NCBI RefSeq assembly: GCF_002777915.1
Contig: NZ_NJGE01000003.1
Coordinates: forward strand, 1-64,000
Reading direction: 5' to 3'
DNA length: 64,000 nucleotides
From: Bartonella tribocorum
GTDB taxonomy: Bacteria > Pseudomonadota > Alphaproteobacteria > Rhizobiales > Rhizobiaceae
Within the stretch, counting starts at the first letter, position 1. The number at the start of each line of letters is the position of its first letter. The position numbers and the translations under genes were made by a program. Below the pieces are notes generated by a model. It ran no database searches and was not told the origin of the DNA. It worked only from the letters and a program-made list of their open reading frames with translations. Of this stretch, positions 54,224 through 64,000 are shown one piece after another.

Positions 54224-55159
54224 CTATTCTCCACTGGACTTTGAATCAGTTTTATTCAAACTAGGACTCATTGTTGATGAAAGTCTTTTCTTTGCTTGCG
54301 AAGAATTTCGAAAATAAAAAAAGAAATCCTCATTTGGTGAAATCACCATCGGAGTTTTCTCTAAATTCTTATACTGTTCCATCGCTAACCAAAAATCATA
54401 AAAAGATGGATTAGCTTCTCGTGCATTTAATAAAATGCGAATACTTTCAGCCTGTCCTTCACCGCGCGTAATTTCAGCATCACGCTTTGCAGCAGCCACA
54501 ATTTCTTCATATTCACGATTTGCTTCTGCTACAATACGATCTCGCTCTTGTTGACCTCGAGCCCGAATATTTTCGGCAGCTGCTTCCCGTTCTGCTGCCA
54601 TTTGTCGGTAAACATCTTCTGAAACAGCATCTGTTAAATCGGTTTTTCGAATACGCACATCAACAATCCTAATACCCAGTGAACCTGCATCTATAGAAAA
54701 TTGCTTTTGGACCTCAGCCATCATTGCTCCTCGTTCATCCGATAAGGCTGCTTTAAATTCTCGCTTACCATAAACAGCCCGCAAAGCGTCAATAAAGCGT
54801 GGTGCAAGATTTTCACGTGCAGCAATTTGCGGGCGCCCTGAAGCAATCCGCTGTAAAAACAATTTAGGATCTGTAATACGATAAATAAAGAACGCATCCA
54901 CTTCGTAATAAGCGCCCCCACGAACTTGCACAGATTGCGTAGGAACATCGTAACGCAACAACCGATTATCCACCACAATCATCTTATCCAAAAAGGGCAT
55001 TTTAAAATAAATTCCAGGATTAGACTCTACCTTAACGATTTGTCCAAAACGCTTAATGGCGACTTGTTGACGAGGATAAACAATAAAAAATGACATCCCC
55101 AAAACAACTAAAAGAATCATTATAGTACTAAAAACAAACAAAAAACGAGACTGCTGCAT
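54224..55159 (-). CDS. hflC: HflC, FtsH-protease modulator
   Basis: 311 residues. One N-terminal membrane span (about 7-26), then the SPFH/band 7 domain (KRFGQIVKVESNPGIYFKMPF; VVDNRLLRYDVPTQSV) and a coiled coil with ARGQQERDRIVAEANREYEE and GEGQAESIRIL, all typical of HflC. With HflK it forms the cage that limits FtsH proteolysis. It starts two bases after the hflK stop, with GGAGG inside the hflK end. Confidence 0.95.
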   Translation of the reverse strand: MQQSRFLFVFSTIMILLVVLGMSFFIVYPRQQVAIKRFGQIVKVESNPGIYFKMPFLDKMIVVDNRLLRYDVPTQSVQVRGGAYYEVDAFFIYRITDPKLFLQRIASGRPQIAARENLAPRFIDALRAVYGKREFKAALSDERGAMMAEVQKQFSIDAGSLGIRIVDVRIRKTDLTDAVSEDVYRQMAAEREAAAENIRARGQQERDRIVAEANREYEEIVAAAKRDAEITRGEGQAESIRILLNAREANPSFYDFWLAMEQYKNLEKTPMVISPNEDFFFYFRNSSQAKKRLSSTMSPSLNKTDSKSSGE

Positions 55160-55161
55160 TA

Positions 55162-56307
55162 TTAACGTCCTCCAGAAGTCTGATAATCCAAGAGCGATGT
55201 GGAACGTGCTGATTTTATTTTTGCTTTTTCTGATAAATTATTACGCAGCAATTCATTCAAAGGAAGATAAGGCACCGCAGGAGAATTAATTTGATCAAGC
55301 ACCAATTTATTTGGTGAAGAAAAAATACGCCCCATCGTCTCCATATAAAGACGGTAACGCGCCGCTTCTGGCGAAATTGCAGCCTCACGGGCTATGGCTT
55401 GGAAACGTTCAGCACGCCCCGTTGCCTCTTCAACCATTTGTGCTTTTTCACCTTTTGCGATTTCCCGTGTACGGGAAGCTTCACCATTTGCTAAACCAAT
55501 CTTCGTAAAACGCACACGATTTCCTTCTTCAATCATTCGTCCCCGTTCCTGCTCTGCCTGCTGAACAGAATTAAACGCCGCAGCAACTTTGGTAGGAGGA
55601 GCTGCTTCACTGATCGATACACGACTTATCTCGACCCCGAGTTGATACTTATCTACAGTCAACTGAGTAATCTTTCTCACATCATTAGCAACTTCTTCTT
55701 TTTTATCGCGTAAAACATCATCAACAGGTCTTGAACCAATGACCTCTCGCATTGCACTTTCAGCAACCTGACGAACAGTTCCTTCTTGATCATTTACATT
55801 GAATAAAAACTGTCCTGGCTGTGAAATGCGATAGTAAACAGAAAAATTGACATTCACAATGTTTTGATCACTCGACAGCATCAAACCTTCACTTTGTTGT
55901 CTCTGTCCAGGCTGCCCACCAATTGCAATTGTTTTTTCCGTTAAAGGCACTTTCATATAAGTCTCAATTGGCCAAAAATGAAAATGCAAACCATCACCGA
56001 TAATTCCTTCCTTAGGCACACCGAAACGCAATTCTACCGCTTGCTCATTTTGTTGGACAATATAAAGTGACTTGTAAAGGAAAAAACACACAGCAAGCAG
56101 AAGGAACAAAATAAAAGCTCCTCCTCGATTAAATTGTTTAAACTGATCCTGTCCTTTACGCAAAATATCATCAAGATTGGGACCACTTCCGCCACCATTA
56201 TTGCCACCAGAACCAAAAAGATTCTTAGCGGATATTTTTTTGTCACCATTGTTCTTGTTTTTATCGCCACTCCAAGGGCCACCACCATTTTGATTTGTCC
56301 AGGGCAT
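55162..56307 (-). CDS. hflK: HflK, FtsH-protease modulator
   Basis: 381 residues from MPWTNQNGGGPW at 56307 (GAGGTG just ahead). A Gly/Asn-rich cytoplasmic N-terminus (about 1-45), a membrane span near 62-80, and the band 7 domain (YIVQQNEQAVELRFG; GLHFHFWPIE; VNFSVYYRI). The coiled coil ends in a Pro-rich tail. It pairs with HflC encoded directly after it. Confidence 0.95.
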   Translation of the reverse strand: MPWTNQNGGGPWSGDKNKNNGDKKISAKNLFGSGGNNGGGSGPNLDDILRKGQDQFKQFNRGGAFILFLLLAVCFFLYKSLYIVQQNEQAVELRFGVPKEGIIGDGLHFHFWPIETYMKVPLTEKTIAIGGQPGQRQQSEGLMLSSDQNIVNVNFSVYYRISQPGQFLFNVNDQEGTVRQVAESAMREVIGSRPVDDVLRDKKEEVANDVRKITQLTVDKYQLGVEISRVSISEAAPPTKVAAAFNSVQQAEQERGRMIEEGNRVRFTKIGLANGEASRTREIAKGEKAQMVEEATGRAERFQAIAREAAISPEAARYRLYMETMGRIFSSPNKLVLDQINSPAVPYLPLNELLRNNLSEKAKIKSARSTSLLDYQTSGGR

Positions 56308-56428
56308 TATCACCTCTTTAACTGACTACCATTCATTCAAATACCGACCCTACACTTAAAGCTTATAGGGTTCCTCTTATCTCTAATCACGCAACTGATA
56401 AACCCTTTCCACTTCATATTACAAAAAA

Positions 56429-56938
56429 CTATTTCCGCTCATAAACAACAAAACGTGTCGGATGGCTATCTTTTTCTCCTTTTGGAATATCTTGTGTTTG
56501 CACAATAGTCCACTTTTCTTTATCAACAATAGGAAAAAAACAATCACCTTCTATAGAAGCTAAAACTTCTGTAAGAAATATTTTATCAGCAAGACGAAAC
56601 CCTTGTTGAAAAATTTCACCCCCTCCAATAATAAAAATCTCCTCTAGGTCATTTTGAGAAGCAACGCTTGTTGCAAGAGAACAAGCCTGTGATAAAGAGT
56701 GCGCAACAACAGCCCCTTCAGCACTAAAGGTACAATCGCGCGTAATGACGATATTCGTGCGCCCTGGTAAAGGTTTTCCGATAGAATCCCAAGTTTTTCG
56801 CCCCATTATAATGGGCTTACCCAACGTCAACGCCTTAAAGCGTTGCAAATCTGTTGATAAATGCCAAGGCATCGCACCTTCACGACCAATAACACCATTT
56901 TCTGCAACAGCAGCAATTAAACAAATAGAGATCGTCAT
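56429..56938 (-). CDS. folA: Dihydrofolate reductase
   Basis: 169 residues. It regenerates tetrahydrofolate. The N-terminus [23 protein letters not shown] carries the substrate loop, [25 protein letters not shown] the catalytic Asp region and NADPH site, and [11 protein letters not shown] the late nucleotide turn. The start overlaps the thyA stop by four bases (ATGA), so the pair is coupled; thymidylate synthase makes the dihydrofolate that this enzyme reduces. Confidence 0.95.
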   Translation of the reverse strand: MTISICLIAAVAENGVIGREGAMPWHLSTDLQRFKALTLGKPIIMGRKTWDSIGKPLPGRTNIVITRDCTFSAEGAVVAHSLSQACSLATSVASQNDLEEIFIIGGGEIFQQGFRLADKIFLTEVLASIEGDCFFPIVDKEKWTIVQTQDIPKGEKDSHPTRFVVYERK

Positions 56939-57729
56939 ATTGCTACCGGCGCTTTAATATGAGAATGCGCTTCATAATTAAGCAATTCAAAATCCTCAAA
57001 TTTAAAAGAAAAAAGATCCGTTACCGCTGGATTTATGCGCATACATGGCAAAGCATTTGGTATACGAGATAGTTGATGTTTTGCCTGTTCAAAATGATTA
57101 GAATAAAGATGAGCATCTCCCAGCGTATGAATAAAATCACCCACTTTAAGGCCACTGACTTGCGCAATCATCATCGTTAACAATGCATAGGACGCAATAT
57201 TAAATGGAACCCCTAAGAAAATATCCGCTGAACGCTGGTAAAGCTGACAGGACAATTTACCCTCAGCAATGTAAAATTGAAAAAGACAATGACACGGAGG
57301 CAAAGCCATTTCTTCTATTAATGCGGGGTTCCAAGCTGATACAATCAAGCGACGAGAATCTGGCTTTTCCTTAATCATCTTTAAAAGATTATTAATTTGA
57401 TCAATATGGCGTCCATCATGAGCAGGCCAAGAACGCCACTGATATCCATAAACAGGACCAAGATCTCCCTTTTCATCAGCCCATTCGTCCCAAATAGAGA
57501 CACCATGCTCTTTCAACCACGTAATATTTGTATCGCCTTTAAGAAACCACAAAAGTTCATAAATAATTGAACGTAAGTGTAACTTTTTTGTTGTTAACAA
57601 TGGAAATCCCGCTTGTAAATCAAAGCGCATCTGATACCCAAAAATAGATCGCGTCCCAACACCCGTTCGATCTATCCGATCAATACCCTGATTTAAAACA
57701 TGAGATAAAAGAGCAAGATATGATTTCAT
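56935..57729 (-). CDS. thyA: Thymidylate synthase
   Basis: 264 residues, the standard ThyA size, from [12 protein letters not shown] at 57729; the open frame extends 21 codons upstream. The catalytic Cys is in [12 protein letters not shown] (about 146), the folate-linked [22 protein letters not shown] follows, and [11 protein letters not shown] near 22-32 binds phosphate. The end [16 protein letters not shown] is the conserved C-terminus. It converts dUMP to dTMP and is coupled to folA. Confidence 0.96.
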   Translation of the reverse strand: MKSYLALLSHVLNQGIDRIDRTGVGTRSIFGYQMRFDLQAGFPLLTTKKLHLRSIIYELLWFLKGDTNITWLKEHGVSIWDEWADEKGDLGPVYGYQWRSWPAHDGRHIDQINNLLKMIKEKPDSRRLIVSAWNPALIEEMALPPCHCLFQFYIAEGKLSCQLYQRSADIFLGVPFNIASYALLTMMIAQVSGLKVGDFIHTLGDAHLYSNHFEQAKHQLSRIPNALPCMRINPAVTDLFSFKFEDFELLNYEAHSHIKAPVAI

Positions 57730-57949
57730 AGGGCTATTATGTCCGATTCTTTTCATTATAGAAAATAAAAACTGTAAAATCCCTATAAACATAATTCAAA
57801 TCTTTTTCCAAAAACATCTTACACAAGAAATTATCATGATCTGACTAAAATTTTGATGTAAAAGATAAAATACTATAGACAGCTTCTAAGAAAATAACAT
57901 AGAGGGATAATGAACGAAAATGGATGAACGTGAAATGAAGGAAGCGAAT

Positions 57950-59257
57950 ATGGAAAAACAAGAAGCTTTAGCACCACATGATACAAGAAAACGTATCTGG
58001 GCTATTGTGTCCAGTGCATCAGGTAATCTAGTAGAATGGTATGATTTTTATGTCTATTCTTTTACATCCATTTACTTTGCATCACAATTTTTTCCCTCAG
58101 ACGGCGATGTCGTTGCACAACTTTTAAAGGCCGCTGGTGTCTTTGCTATTGGTTTTCTTATGCGCCCAATCGGTGGGTGGCTCTTTGGGTTTATTGCTGA
58201 CCGCTATGGACGTAAACGCTCAATGCTTATTTCTGTTTTTATGATGTGTGGAGGTTCTTTCTTAATCGCCATACTTCCTACTTATGAAACGATAGGAATG
58301 GCAGCAGCAATTCTTTTGCTTTTACTCCGAATGCTTCAAGGACTTTCTGTCGGGGGTGAATATGGTACGACAGCCACTTATATGAGCGAAATTGCCCTCA
58401 AAAACCGCCGTGGATTTTTTAGCTCTTTTCAATATACCACATTAATCGGTGGACAACTTCTAGCCAGTCTCGTTATATTTATTCTCGCCCTTTATCTCAC
58501 AGAGGATCAACTAAAAGCGTGGGGATGGCGTATTCCATTTGCCATTGGTGGATGCGGCGCAATTGTTGCAATTTACCTCCGCCGCACACTTCATGAAACA
58601 ACCACAGAAGAAAATCGTTCTAAAAAGCAAGCTGGTAGTCTTTTAGAGCTGCTACGCAATCACAGGAAAGCTTTTTTTCTAGTTGTTGGCTTTACAGCAG
58701 GGGGATCGCTCACATTTTATACCTATACAACTTATATGCAAAAGTATCTGATCACAACCACCGGCTTTGACAAACATACTGCAACAACAATCATGACAGT
58801 TGCACTGTTTGTTTTCATGTTACTTCAACCTGCATTTGGTTTTATGGCTGATAAAATTGGAACAAGAACTTCACTCCTTATTTGGAGTGTTTTGTCTATT
58901 ATCTTTACAATTCCTGGACTTCATGTGATTGGTAATACTGATAAAACATGGATTGCTCTATCAGTCATTATTGGAATGCTATGCATTATGAGCTTTTATA
59001 CGTCCATCTCTGGTATTGTAAAATCAGAAATGTTTCCCGCTTCAGTGCGAGCAACAGGTGTTGGACTCTCTTATGCTATTGCCAATGCAGTGTTTGGTGG
59101 TTCTGCTGAATACGTAGCACTTGGATTAAAAGATCTTGGACACGGATCTATCTTCTATTTTTATATAACTGGCATGATGATTATTGCATTCGTTGCAGTT
59201 CTCTTGATGCCCGATGCTCGCAAAAAAGGATATTTACAAGGGGACAACATTCATTAA
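57950..59257 (+). CDS. kgtP: KgtP-like 2-oxoglutarate permease, copy 1
   Basis: 435 residues from 57950, where AAGGAAG precedes the ATG; this start aligns the N-terminus with the two paralogs, so the ATG at 57920 is less likely. Twelve MFS spans of the metabolite:H+ symporter family. [26 protein letters not shown]-type start, [21 protein letters not shown] (MFS signature), [29 protein letters not shown] and [12 protein letters not shown] follow E. coli KgtP closely. It imports 2-oxoglutarate with H+. A terminator follows. Confidence 0.9.
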   Translation: MEKQEALAPHDTRKRIWAIVSSASGNLVEWYDFYVYSFTSIYFASQFFPSDGDVVAQLLKAAGVFAIGFLMRPIGGWLFGFIADRYGRKRSMLISVFMMCGGSFLIAILPTYETIGMAAAILLLLLRMLQGLSVGGEYGTTATYMSEIALKNRRGFFSSFQYTTLIGGQLLASLVIFILALYLTEDQLKAWGWRIPFAIGGCGAIVAIYLRRTLHETTTEENRSKKQAGSLLELLRNHRKAFFLVVGFTAGGSLTFYTYTTYMQKYLITTTGFDKHTATTIMTVALFVFMLLQPAFGFMADKIGTRTSLLIWSVLSIIFTIPGLHVIGNTDKTWIALSVIIGMLCIMSFYTSISGIVKSEMFPASVRATGVGLSYAIANAVFGGSAEYVALGLKDLGHGSIFYFYITGMMIIAFVAVLLMPDARKKGYLQGDNIH

Positions 59258-59267
59258 CTTTTGGTGT

Positions 59268-59297
59268 TAAAAAAGCCCAGTATTCTGGGCTTTTTTT
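59268..59297 (+). terminator. Terminator after kgtP copy 1
   Basis: AAAAAAGCCCAG and CTGGGCTTTTTTT form a 12-base stem around TATT, eleven bases after the stop. The same design follows copy 2. Confidence 0.9.
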
Positions 59298-60711
59298 ATA
59301 TCTGTTCTACAAAAATTAAAGTTTACAATTTTTTATTTTTATCCTTTCAAATACTCTAAAGAAGAAATTTTCTCTCCTGTATAGATCGCTTATCACAATA
59401 AACGGCTTTATATCGTTATGAAGAGATACTTCTTGAGCTGAATTGAGTTCACTGAAGCTAAGAAGCATTTGTTTTATTTTAATATTTCTATTCCTCATCA
59501 AAATCGAAGCCAAACGATCATCTTTCAAGAAATTTTATCAATAATAAATGACACATTATCTCATGCTTTTGTTTAATACGTTCTTTAGTAGCCCAACATA
59601 CAAAACAAAGCCCCATGAAAAATAGAAAATACCACTATGTTATGAATTCTTGCACTTTTTGAAGAAATATTTCTCAAATATACTCAAGCCCATTTCACGA
59701 TAGCCCCCATGAATGGCATAATGATAAAGCGCATATACAGTATAAATATTACACAACACATTGATTTATAATAATATATCTAGCATCATTCAACTTTAAC
59801 TAAAACCCTGTGGAGCGTAGGATTTTCCATTTCAAGTTTGTTTTATGTTGAATCAATCAAAACCATTCGCTGACACATTACAAGTAAGGGAAAAGCCATG
59901 CGGATAAAACTGTACGAGAAAAGCCTAAAAATACCCCTTATGAACCGTTTCAATAGCTCAAAGACTGCGTAACATTGTAAACCACAATCTTTAGCTTAAT
60001 AAAAATGCAAAACACGCTATCATTATCCTATTTGTTAGCGCTATACTATTTATAGCGCCCTTAATTTTTCATACTCCCTTGATATTTAAGATGATTCATA
60101 AAAAGATTTTACACATACATCAATCTCGCATGTAATCGGCAGTAACGCCATTTTACGAAACAAGATCAAGCCTATAAAACAAAGAATATCATATCCTCGC
60201 AAACGCTCTCGTATGCAAATAATTCACAATGAAACAAAAAAACAATCTTTCCTTAAAAGATAACCAAAAGCACACGATTTATGCAATACACCATAAGTTC
60301 AAAACAGTATTGATCACTCGAGAGAAAATCTTACACGAAAACCTCTGAACTTTAAGTTGCAAGTTCATTCTTTTACCATTTCAAGTTTTTAGGCTATACA
60401 AAAGGATATAATCATAAAATAAAATTCTATTTTATGCTTACCAAAAGTATAATTTAAGTTATGCTCCATACAATAATTCAATCAAAATTTAATTTATTTA
60501 TTCACTGATAATATAAAAATAACATATATTAATATAAATATTATTTATGTTGTTTCATTAAAAATAAAATACCTTAAAAAATTAAAAGTATCACAAGTTT
60601 TATTAAAGTGTGTTCCTAATAAATTATCATGATACAATTGCATTTTTATGCTATACATTGTCAACAAATTTAACAAACAGAAAATTTATTTATCTAAAAG
60701 GGGAATACTTC
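59298..60711. other. Long spacer between kgtP copies 1 and 2
   Basis: About 1.4 kb without an intact gene. It holds dispersed-repeat copy B (59756-59952), a smaller repeat (59689-59719), and a very AT-rich right end (about 60380-60600). A 70-codon minus frame at 59316-59528 (ending FFFRVFERIKIKNCKL) has fair composition but no ribosome site; I give it little weight. Confidence 0.6.
59756..59952 (+). repeat. Dispersed intergenic repeat, copy B
   Basis: About 195 bases aligning with 30960-31164 in the same orientation. Shared blocks in order: TTGATTTATAA, ATTCAACT, CATTTCAA, TTGAATCAATCAAAACCATTC, AACTGTAC, CTAAAAAT, CGTTTCAA. The two copies are far apart by point changes, so the repeat is old. 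Confidence 0.75.
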
Positions 60712-62019
60712 ATGAATAACCAAGCAACTTTAGATCCACATGATACAAGGAAACGTATTTTTGCTATCATATCCAGTGCATCAGGAAATCTCGTAGAATG
60801 GTATGACTTTTATGCTTATTCCTTTGCATCGGTTTATTTTGCATCACAATTTTTTCCTGAAGATGAAGATATTGTTACACAACTGTTAAAAACTGCAGGA
60901 ATATTTTTTATTGGCTTTCTTATGCGTCCAATTGGAGCATGGCTCTTTGGCTTCATTGCTGATCGCTATGGACGTAAACGCTCAATGCTTATTTCTATTT
61001 TTATGATGTGTGGAGGTTCTTTTCTCATTGCTATACTTCCTACCTATAAAACCTTAGGAATAACAGCAGCATTTCTTCTCCTTTTAGTCCGTATGTTTCA
61101 AGGACTCTCCGTTGGCGGTGAATATGGTACAGCAGCTACTTATATGAGCGAAGTTGCCCCTAAAAATCGTCGTGGGCTCTTTGCTTCTTTTCAATATGCA
61201 ACAACGATCTCAGGTCAACTTCTCGCAAGTTTTATAATATTTATTTTAGCCATTTACCTTAACGAAGATCAGTTAAAAGCGTGGGGATGGCGTATTCCTT
61301 TTGTCATTGGTGGCTTTGGAGCAATCGTTTCAATTTATCTTCGAAGCTTGCTTCATGAAACAACAACCCTCAAAAGCCGCTCTGAACAACACGCCGGTAG
61401 TCTTAGGGAGCTTTTTCGCAATCATAAAAAAGCATTCTTTTTAGTTGTTGGTTTTACAGCGGGTGGATCACTCACATTTTATACATATACCACTTACATG
61501 CAAAAATATCTTATCACAACCACTGGCTTTGATAAACAAACTGCAACAACGATAATGACGGCTGCCCTCTTTATTTTTGTGTTATTCCAACCCCTTTTAG
61601 GTTCTCTCGCCGATAAAATTGGAGCAAGAGCTTCACTCATTATTTGGAGTGTCTTATCCATTATCTGCACCATTCCTGTGCTTAAAATGATTGGAAATGC
61701 TCATAATCCATGGACAGCGCTCTTCATCATTATTGGAATACTCTGTGTTATGAGTTTTTATACATCTATCGCAGGTATCATAAAAGCAGAATTATTCCCT
61801 GCTTCAATCCGAGCAATTGGTGTTGGATTTGCTTTTGCCATCGGTAATGCACTCTTTGGCGGTTCTGCTGAATATGTAGCACTTGGACTAAAAAATATGG
61901 GATACGAATCTGTTTTCTTTTTTTATATCGTTGGAATGATGATTATTGCCTTCATATCTATTCTCCTTATGCCTGATATAGATAAAGGAGGATATCTCGA
62001 TAAAGACCACCTTCATTAA
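60712..62019 (+). CDS. kgtP: KgtP-like 2-oxoglutarate permease, copy 2
   Basis: 435 residues from 60712 (AAAGGGGAAT ahead); the frame is open 34 codons further upstream but that part is not conserved. It is a close paralog of copy 1 throughout: [97 protein letters not shown]. Differences concentrate in spans 5-6 and 9-10. A terminator follows. Confidence 0.9.
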   Translation: MNNQATLDPHDTRKRIFAIISSASGNLVEWYDFYAYSFASVYFASQFFPEDEDIVTQLLKTAGIFFIGFLMRPIGAWLFGFIADRYGRKRSMLISIFMMCGGSFLIAILPTYKTLGITAAFLLLLVRMFQGLSVGGEYGTAATYMSEVAPKNRRGLFASFQYATTISGQLLASFIIFILAIYLNEDQLKAWGWRIPFVIGGFGAIVSIYLRSLLHETTTLKSRSEQHAGSLRELFRNHKKAFFLVVGFTAGGSLTFYTYTTYMQKYLITTTGFDKQTATTIMTAALFIFVLFQPLLGSLADKIGARASLIIWSVLSIICTIPVLKMIGNAHNPWTALFIIIGILCVMSFYTSIAGIIKAELFPASIRAIGVGFAFAIGNALFGGSAEYVALGLKNMGYESVFFFYIVGMMIIAFISILLMPDIDKGGYLDKDHLH

Positions 62020-62030
62020 ATTTATTGACT

Positions 62031-62060
62031 GGAAAAAAGCCCAAGAAATTGGGCTTTTTT
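62031..62060 (+). terminator. Terminator after kgtP copy 2
   Basis: AAAAAAGCCCAA and TTGGGCTTTTTT pair perfectly over 12 bases around GAAA, eleven bases after the stop. Confidence 0.9.
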
Positions 62061-62704
62061 ATCATTATTTACCCAACAACTTAATTTTTTATATTAAAAC
62101 CCATTTCGTTATCGTACTTTCAACGATGAAGCTAACTCTCAATAATGAAAAATTACAGAATACCTTCTATGATTTTCAAGGGTCATTCTTATAACATATT
62201 GATTTAATTATTATTTACTGTTTTATATATCAAATAAAAAACCTCAACACCGCAAAATCTCCTCATTTTCACCCTTTTATATAAGCCCCCTCACAACGAT
62301 ACCTCTTGCAATGCATAAGAAGAATTAGTCTATGGGTAAAATTATTTAATAAATTAATAAAATTACATATCTATGAATTATTTAAAGTAAAAATTTAGTT
62401 TATTTTTGTAAACAATTTATAATTAATGATTTATCGTAATAAAAGTTGGATATATACAATAAAAATTTCATTGAATATTGTTAAAAGAACTTTATAATTT
62501 ATTTTATACATTATTATAACATAATATAAATATTAAAAACATTAATAAAGCTATATATAATATATAATAAACAGCTAAAATTTAAAAAATATTATTTTAA
62601 ATATTTTTCATAAAAAATAACTATTATACACTTGAATTTTTCTGAAAATCGTAAAGAATTAAGTTTAGAAAATATGGATAATAAATCCACAAGGGGAACA
62701 ACTC
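62061..62704. other. AT-rich spacer before kgtP copy 3
   Basis: About 640 bases, no gene. 62330-62640 is nearly all A+T. AAGGGGAACAAC, ten or so bases before the ATG, is the ribosome site of the next gene. Confidence 0.65.
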
Positions 62705-64000
62705 ATGGAAAATGGAACAATTTCAGCATCACAGGATGCAAGAAAACGCGTTTTTGCTATTATAGCAAGCGCATCAGGAAATCTCGTAGAATGGTATGAT
62801 TTTTACGTTTACTCATTTGCATCGATTTATTTTGCATCACAATTTTTTCCTTCAGATGGTGATACGATTACGCCACTGTTGAAAACAGCGGGGGTATTTT
62901 TTATTGGCTTTCTTATGCGCCCTATTGGCGCTTGGTTTTTAGGATTTGTCGCCGATCGTTATGGACGTAAACGCTCAATGCTTGTATCCATTTTTATGAT
63001 GTGTGGTGGCTCTTTTTTCATTGCCATACTTCCCACCTATGAAACCTTGGGAATAACATCAGCGATCCTTCTCCTTTTAGCGCGAATGATGCAAGGCCTT
63101 TCAGCGGGGGGTGAATACGGTACAGCAGCCACTTATATGAGTGAAGTTGCCTTAAAAAAGCATCGTGGGCTTTTTGCTTCTTTTCAATCAGCCACCCTTA
63201 TTACAGGTCAGCTTCTTGCCAGTTTCATTATATTTATTCTAGCATCTTATCTTTCTGAAGATCAGTTAAAAGCATGGGGATGGCGTATTCCTTTTGTGAT
63301 TGGTGGGTTTGGAGCACTCATTGCGATTTATCTACGTCGTGCCCTCCACGAAACAACCACGAAAGAAAGCCGCTCTCACAAACACTCTGGTAGTCTTAAG
63401 GAACTTCTCACCAAACATACAAAAGCCGTTGTCGTGATTGCCTGCTTTGCATCAGGAGGATCACTCACATTTTACACCTTTACGACTTATATGCAGAAAT
63501 ATCTGATCACAACCACCGGCTTTGATAAACATACAGCCACAACGATTATGACAGCTGTACTATTTATCTTCATCCTGTTCCAACCCATAGCAGGTATCAT
63601 CGCCGATAAAATTGGAACAAAAACTTTACTCATCATTTGGAGTATACTTTCTGCCATCTTTACCTTCCCTGGACTTTGGATAATCGGTAACACCCATAGT
63701 ATATGGGTTGCTGTATGCGTTATTATTGGCTTGCTCTTTATTATGAGCATGTATACATCTATCTCTGGTGTGGTAAAATCAGCTATGTTCCCAGCTTCAG
63801 TACGGGCATTAGGCGTTAGCATCTCTCATGCCATTGGTAATGCCTTATTTGGCGGTTCTGCTGAATACGTCGCGCTTGGACTAAAGAAGTATGGTCATGA
63901 ATCACTCTTTTACTTTTACATAACCATCGTGATGATCATGGCTTTCATTGCGCTTCTTTTTGTTCCAAGTATGCGTAAGGGAGGATATCTCCAAGACGAT
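62705..64000 (+). CDS. kgtP: KgtP-like 2-oxoglutarate permease, copy 3 (3' end cut by window)
   Basis: 432 codons are visible and the frame is still open at the right edge; by comparison with copies 1 and 2 only a few residues are missing. [54 protein letters not shown] (Ala where the others have Val), [12 protein letters not shown] and [15 protein letters not shown] identify the family. It is the most divergent copy in the middle (KAVVVIACFASGGSL in place of [13 protein letters not shown]). Confidence 0.9.
   Translation, partial: MENGTISASQDARKRVFAIIASASGNLVEWYDFYVYSFASIYFASQFFPSDGDTITPLLKTAGVFFIGFLMRPIGAWFLGFVADRYGRKRSMLVSIFMMCGGSFFIAILPTYETLGITSAILLLLARMMQGLSAGGEYGTAATYMSEVALKKHRGLFASFQSATLITGQLLASFIIFILASYLSEDQLKAWGWRIPFVIGGFGALIAIYLRRALHETTTKESRSHKHSGSLKELLTKHTKAVVVIACFASGGSLTFYTFTTYMQKYLITTTGFDKHTATTIMTAVLFIFILFQPIAGIIADKIGTKTLLIIWSILSAIFTFPGLWIIGNTHSIWVAVCVIIGLLFIMSMYTSISGVVKSAMFPASVRALGVSISHAIGNALFGGSAEYVALGLKKYGHESLFYFYITIVMIMAFIALLFVPSMRKGGYLQDD

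Noticed and set aside
59316-59528. 70-codon minus-strand ORF after kgtP copy 1
   Set aside because: Composition is acceptable but there is no ribosome site, neighbour or motif to support it, so it is mentioned only in the spacer entry.

Overview
The window looks like part of the chromosome of an alphaproteobacterium of the Rhizobiales, most probably a Bartonella. It is AT-rich, has long spacers full of decayed sequence, carries an outer-membrane beta-barrel of the Bartonella hemin-binding-protein type, and has the order thyA-folA-hflK-hflC-degP followed by miaA-ilvI. The genus is inferred from protein resemblance and gene order, not from a database search.

Positions 1 to about 15,200 are one end of a temperate prophage. 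The late operon leaves the left edge (large terminase subunit, cut by the window, with a small-subunit-like gene). Then come an SSB, a HigB/HigA-like toxin-antitoxin pair, an AntA/KilAC antirepressor, a DUF1376-type replication protein with iteron-like repeats inside its gene, and a RuvC-like nuclease. Next are three membrane-anchored coiled-coil proteins, a divergent repressor pair with repeated operators, two paralogous hexapeptide-repeat beta-helix proteins, a Bet/RecT plus YqaJ exonuclease recombination module, and a tyrosine integrase. A 15-bp piece resembling the 3' end of tRNA-Asn just past the integrase is the likely right attachment site.

Positions 15.2-31 kb are host core: DEAD-box helicase, ilvA, tRNA-Leu(UAA), the Hbp-like porin, a KefA/MscS-type channel with a small overlapping secreted protein, a SecD-SecF fusion, a KefB-like antiporter, a YbhN-like membrane protein and tRNA-Lys(CUU).

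Positions 31-48.6 kb mix intact genes (TerC-CBS protein, two cycA-like permeases, ilvC, pdxJ, a RecD/Dda-like helicase) with two decaying accessory clusters. One is a dead 2-hydroxyacid dehydrogenase, an FAA-hydrolase and a frameshifted LysE exporter. The other is an intact 2-hydroxyacid dehydrogenase, a broken MFS transporter and a broken clavaminate-synthase/AsnO-like oxygenase.

Positions 48.6-64 kb run ilvI (behind a leader with two tandem terminators), miaA, degP, hflC, hflK, folA and thyA on the minus strand, then three tandem kgtP-like 2-oxoglutarate permeases on the plus strand, the last cut by the right edge. Branched-chain amino-acid synthesis is represented by ilvA, ilvC and ilvI; no ilvH or ilvD is seen here. 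Amplified cycA and kgtP families suggest reliance on imported glycine/alanine/serine and 2-oxoglutarate.
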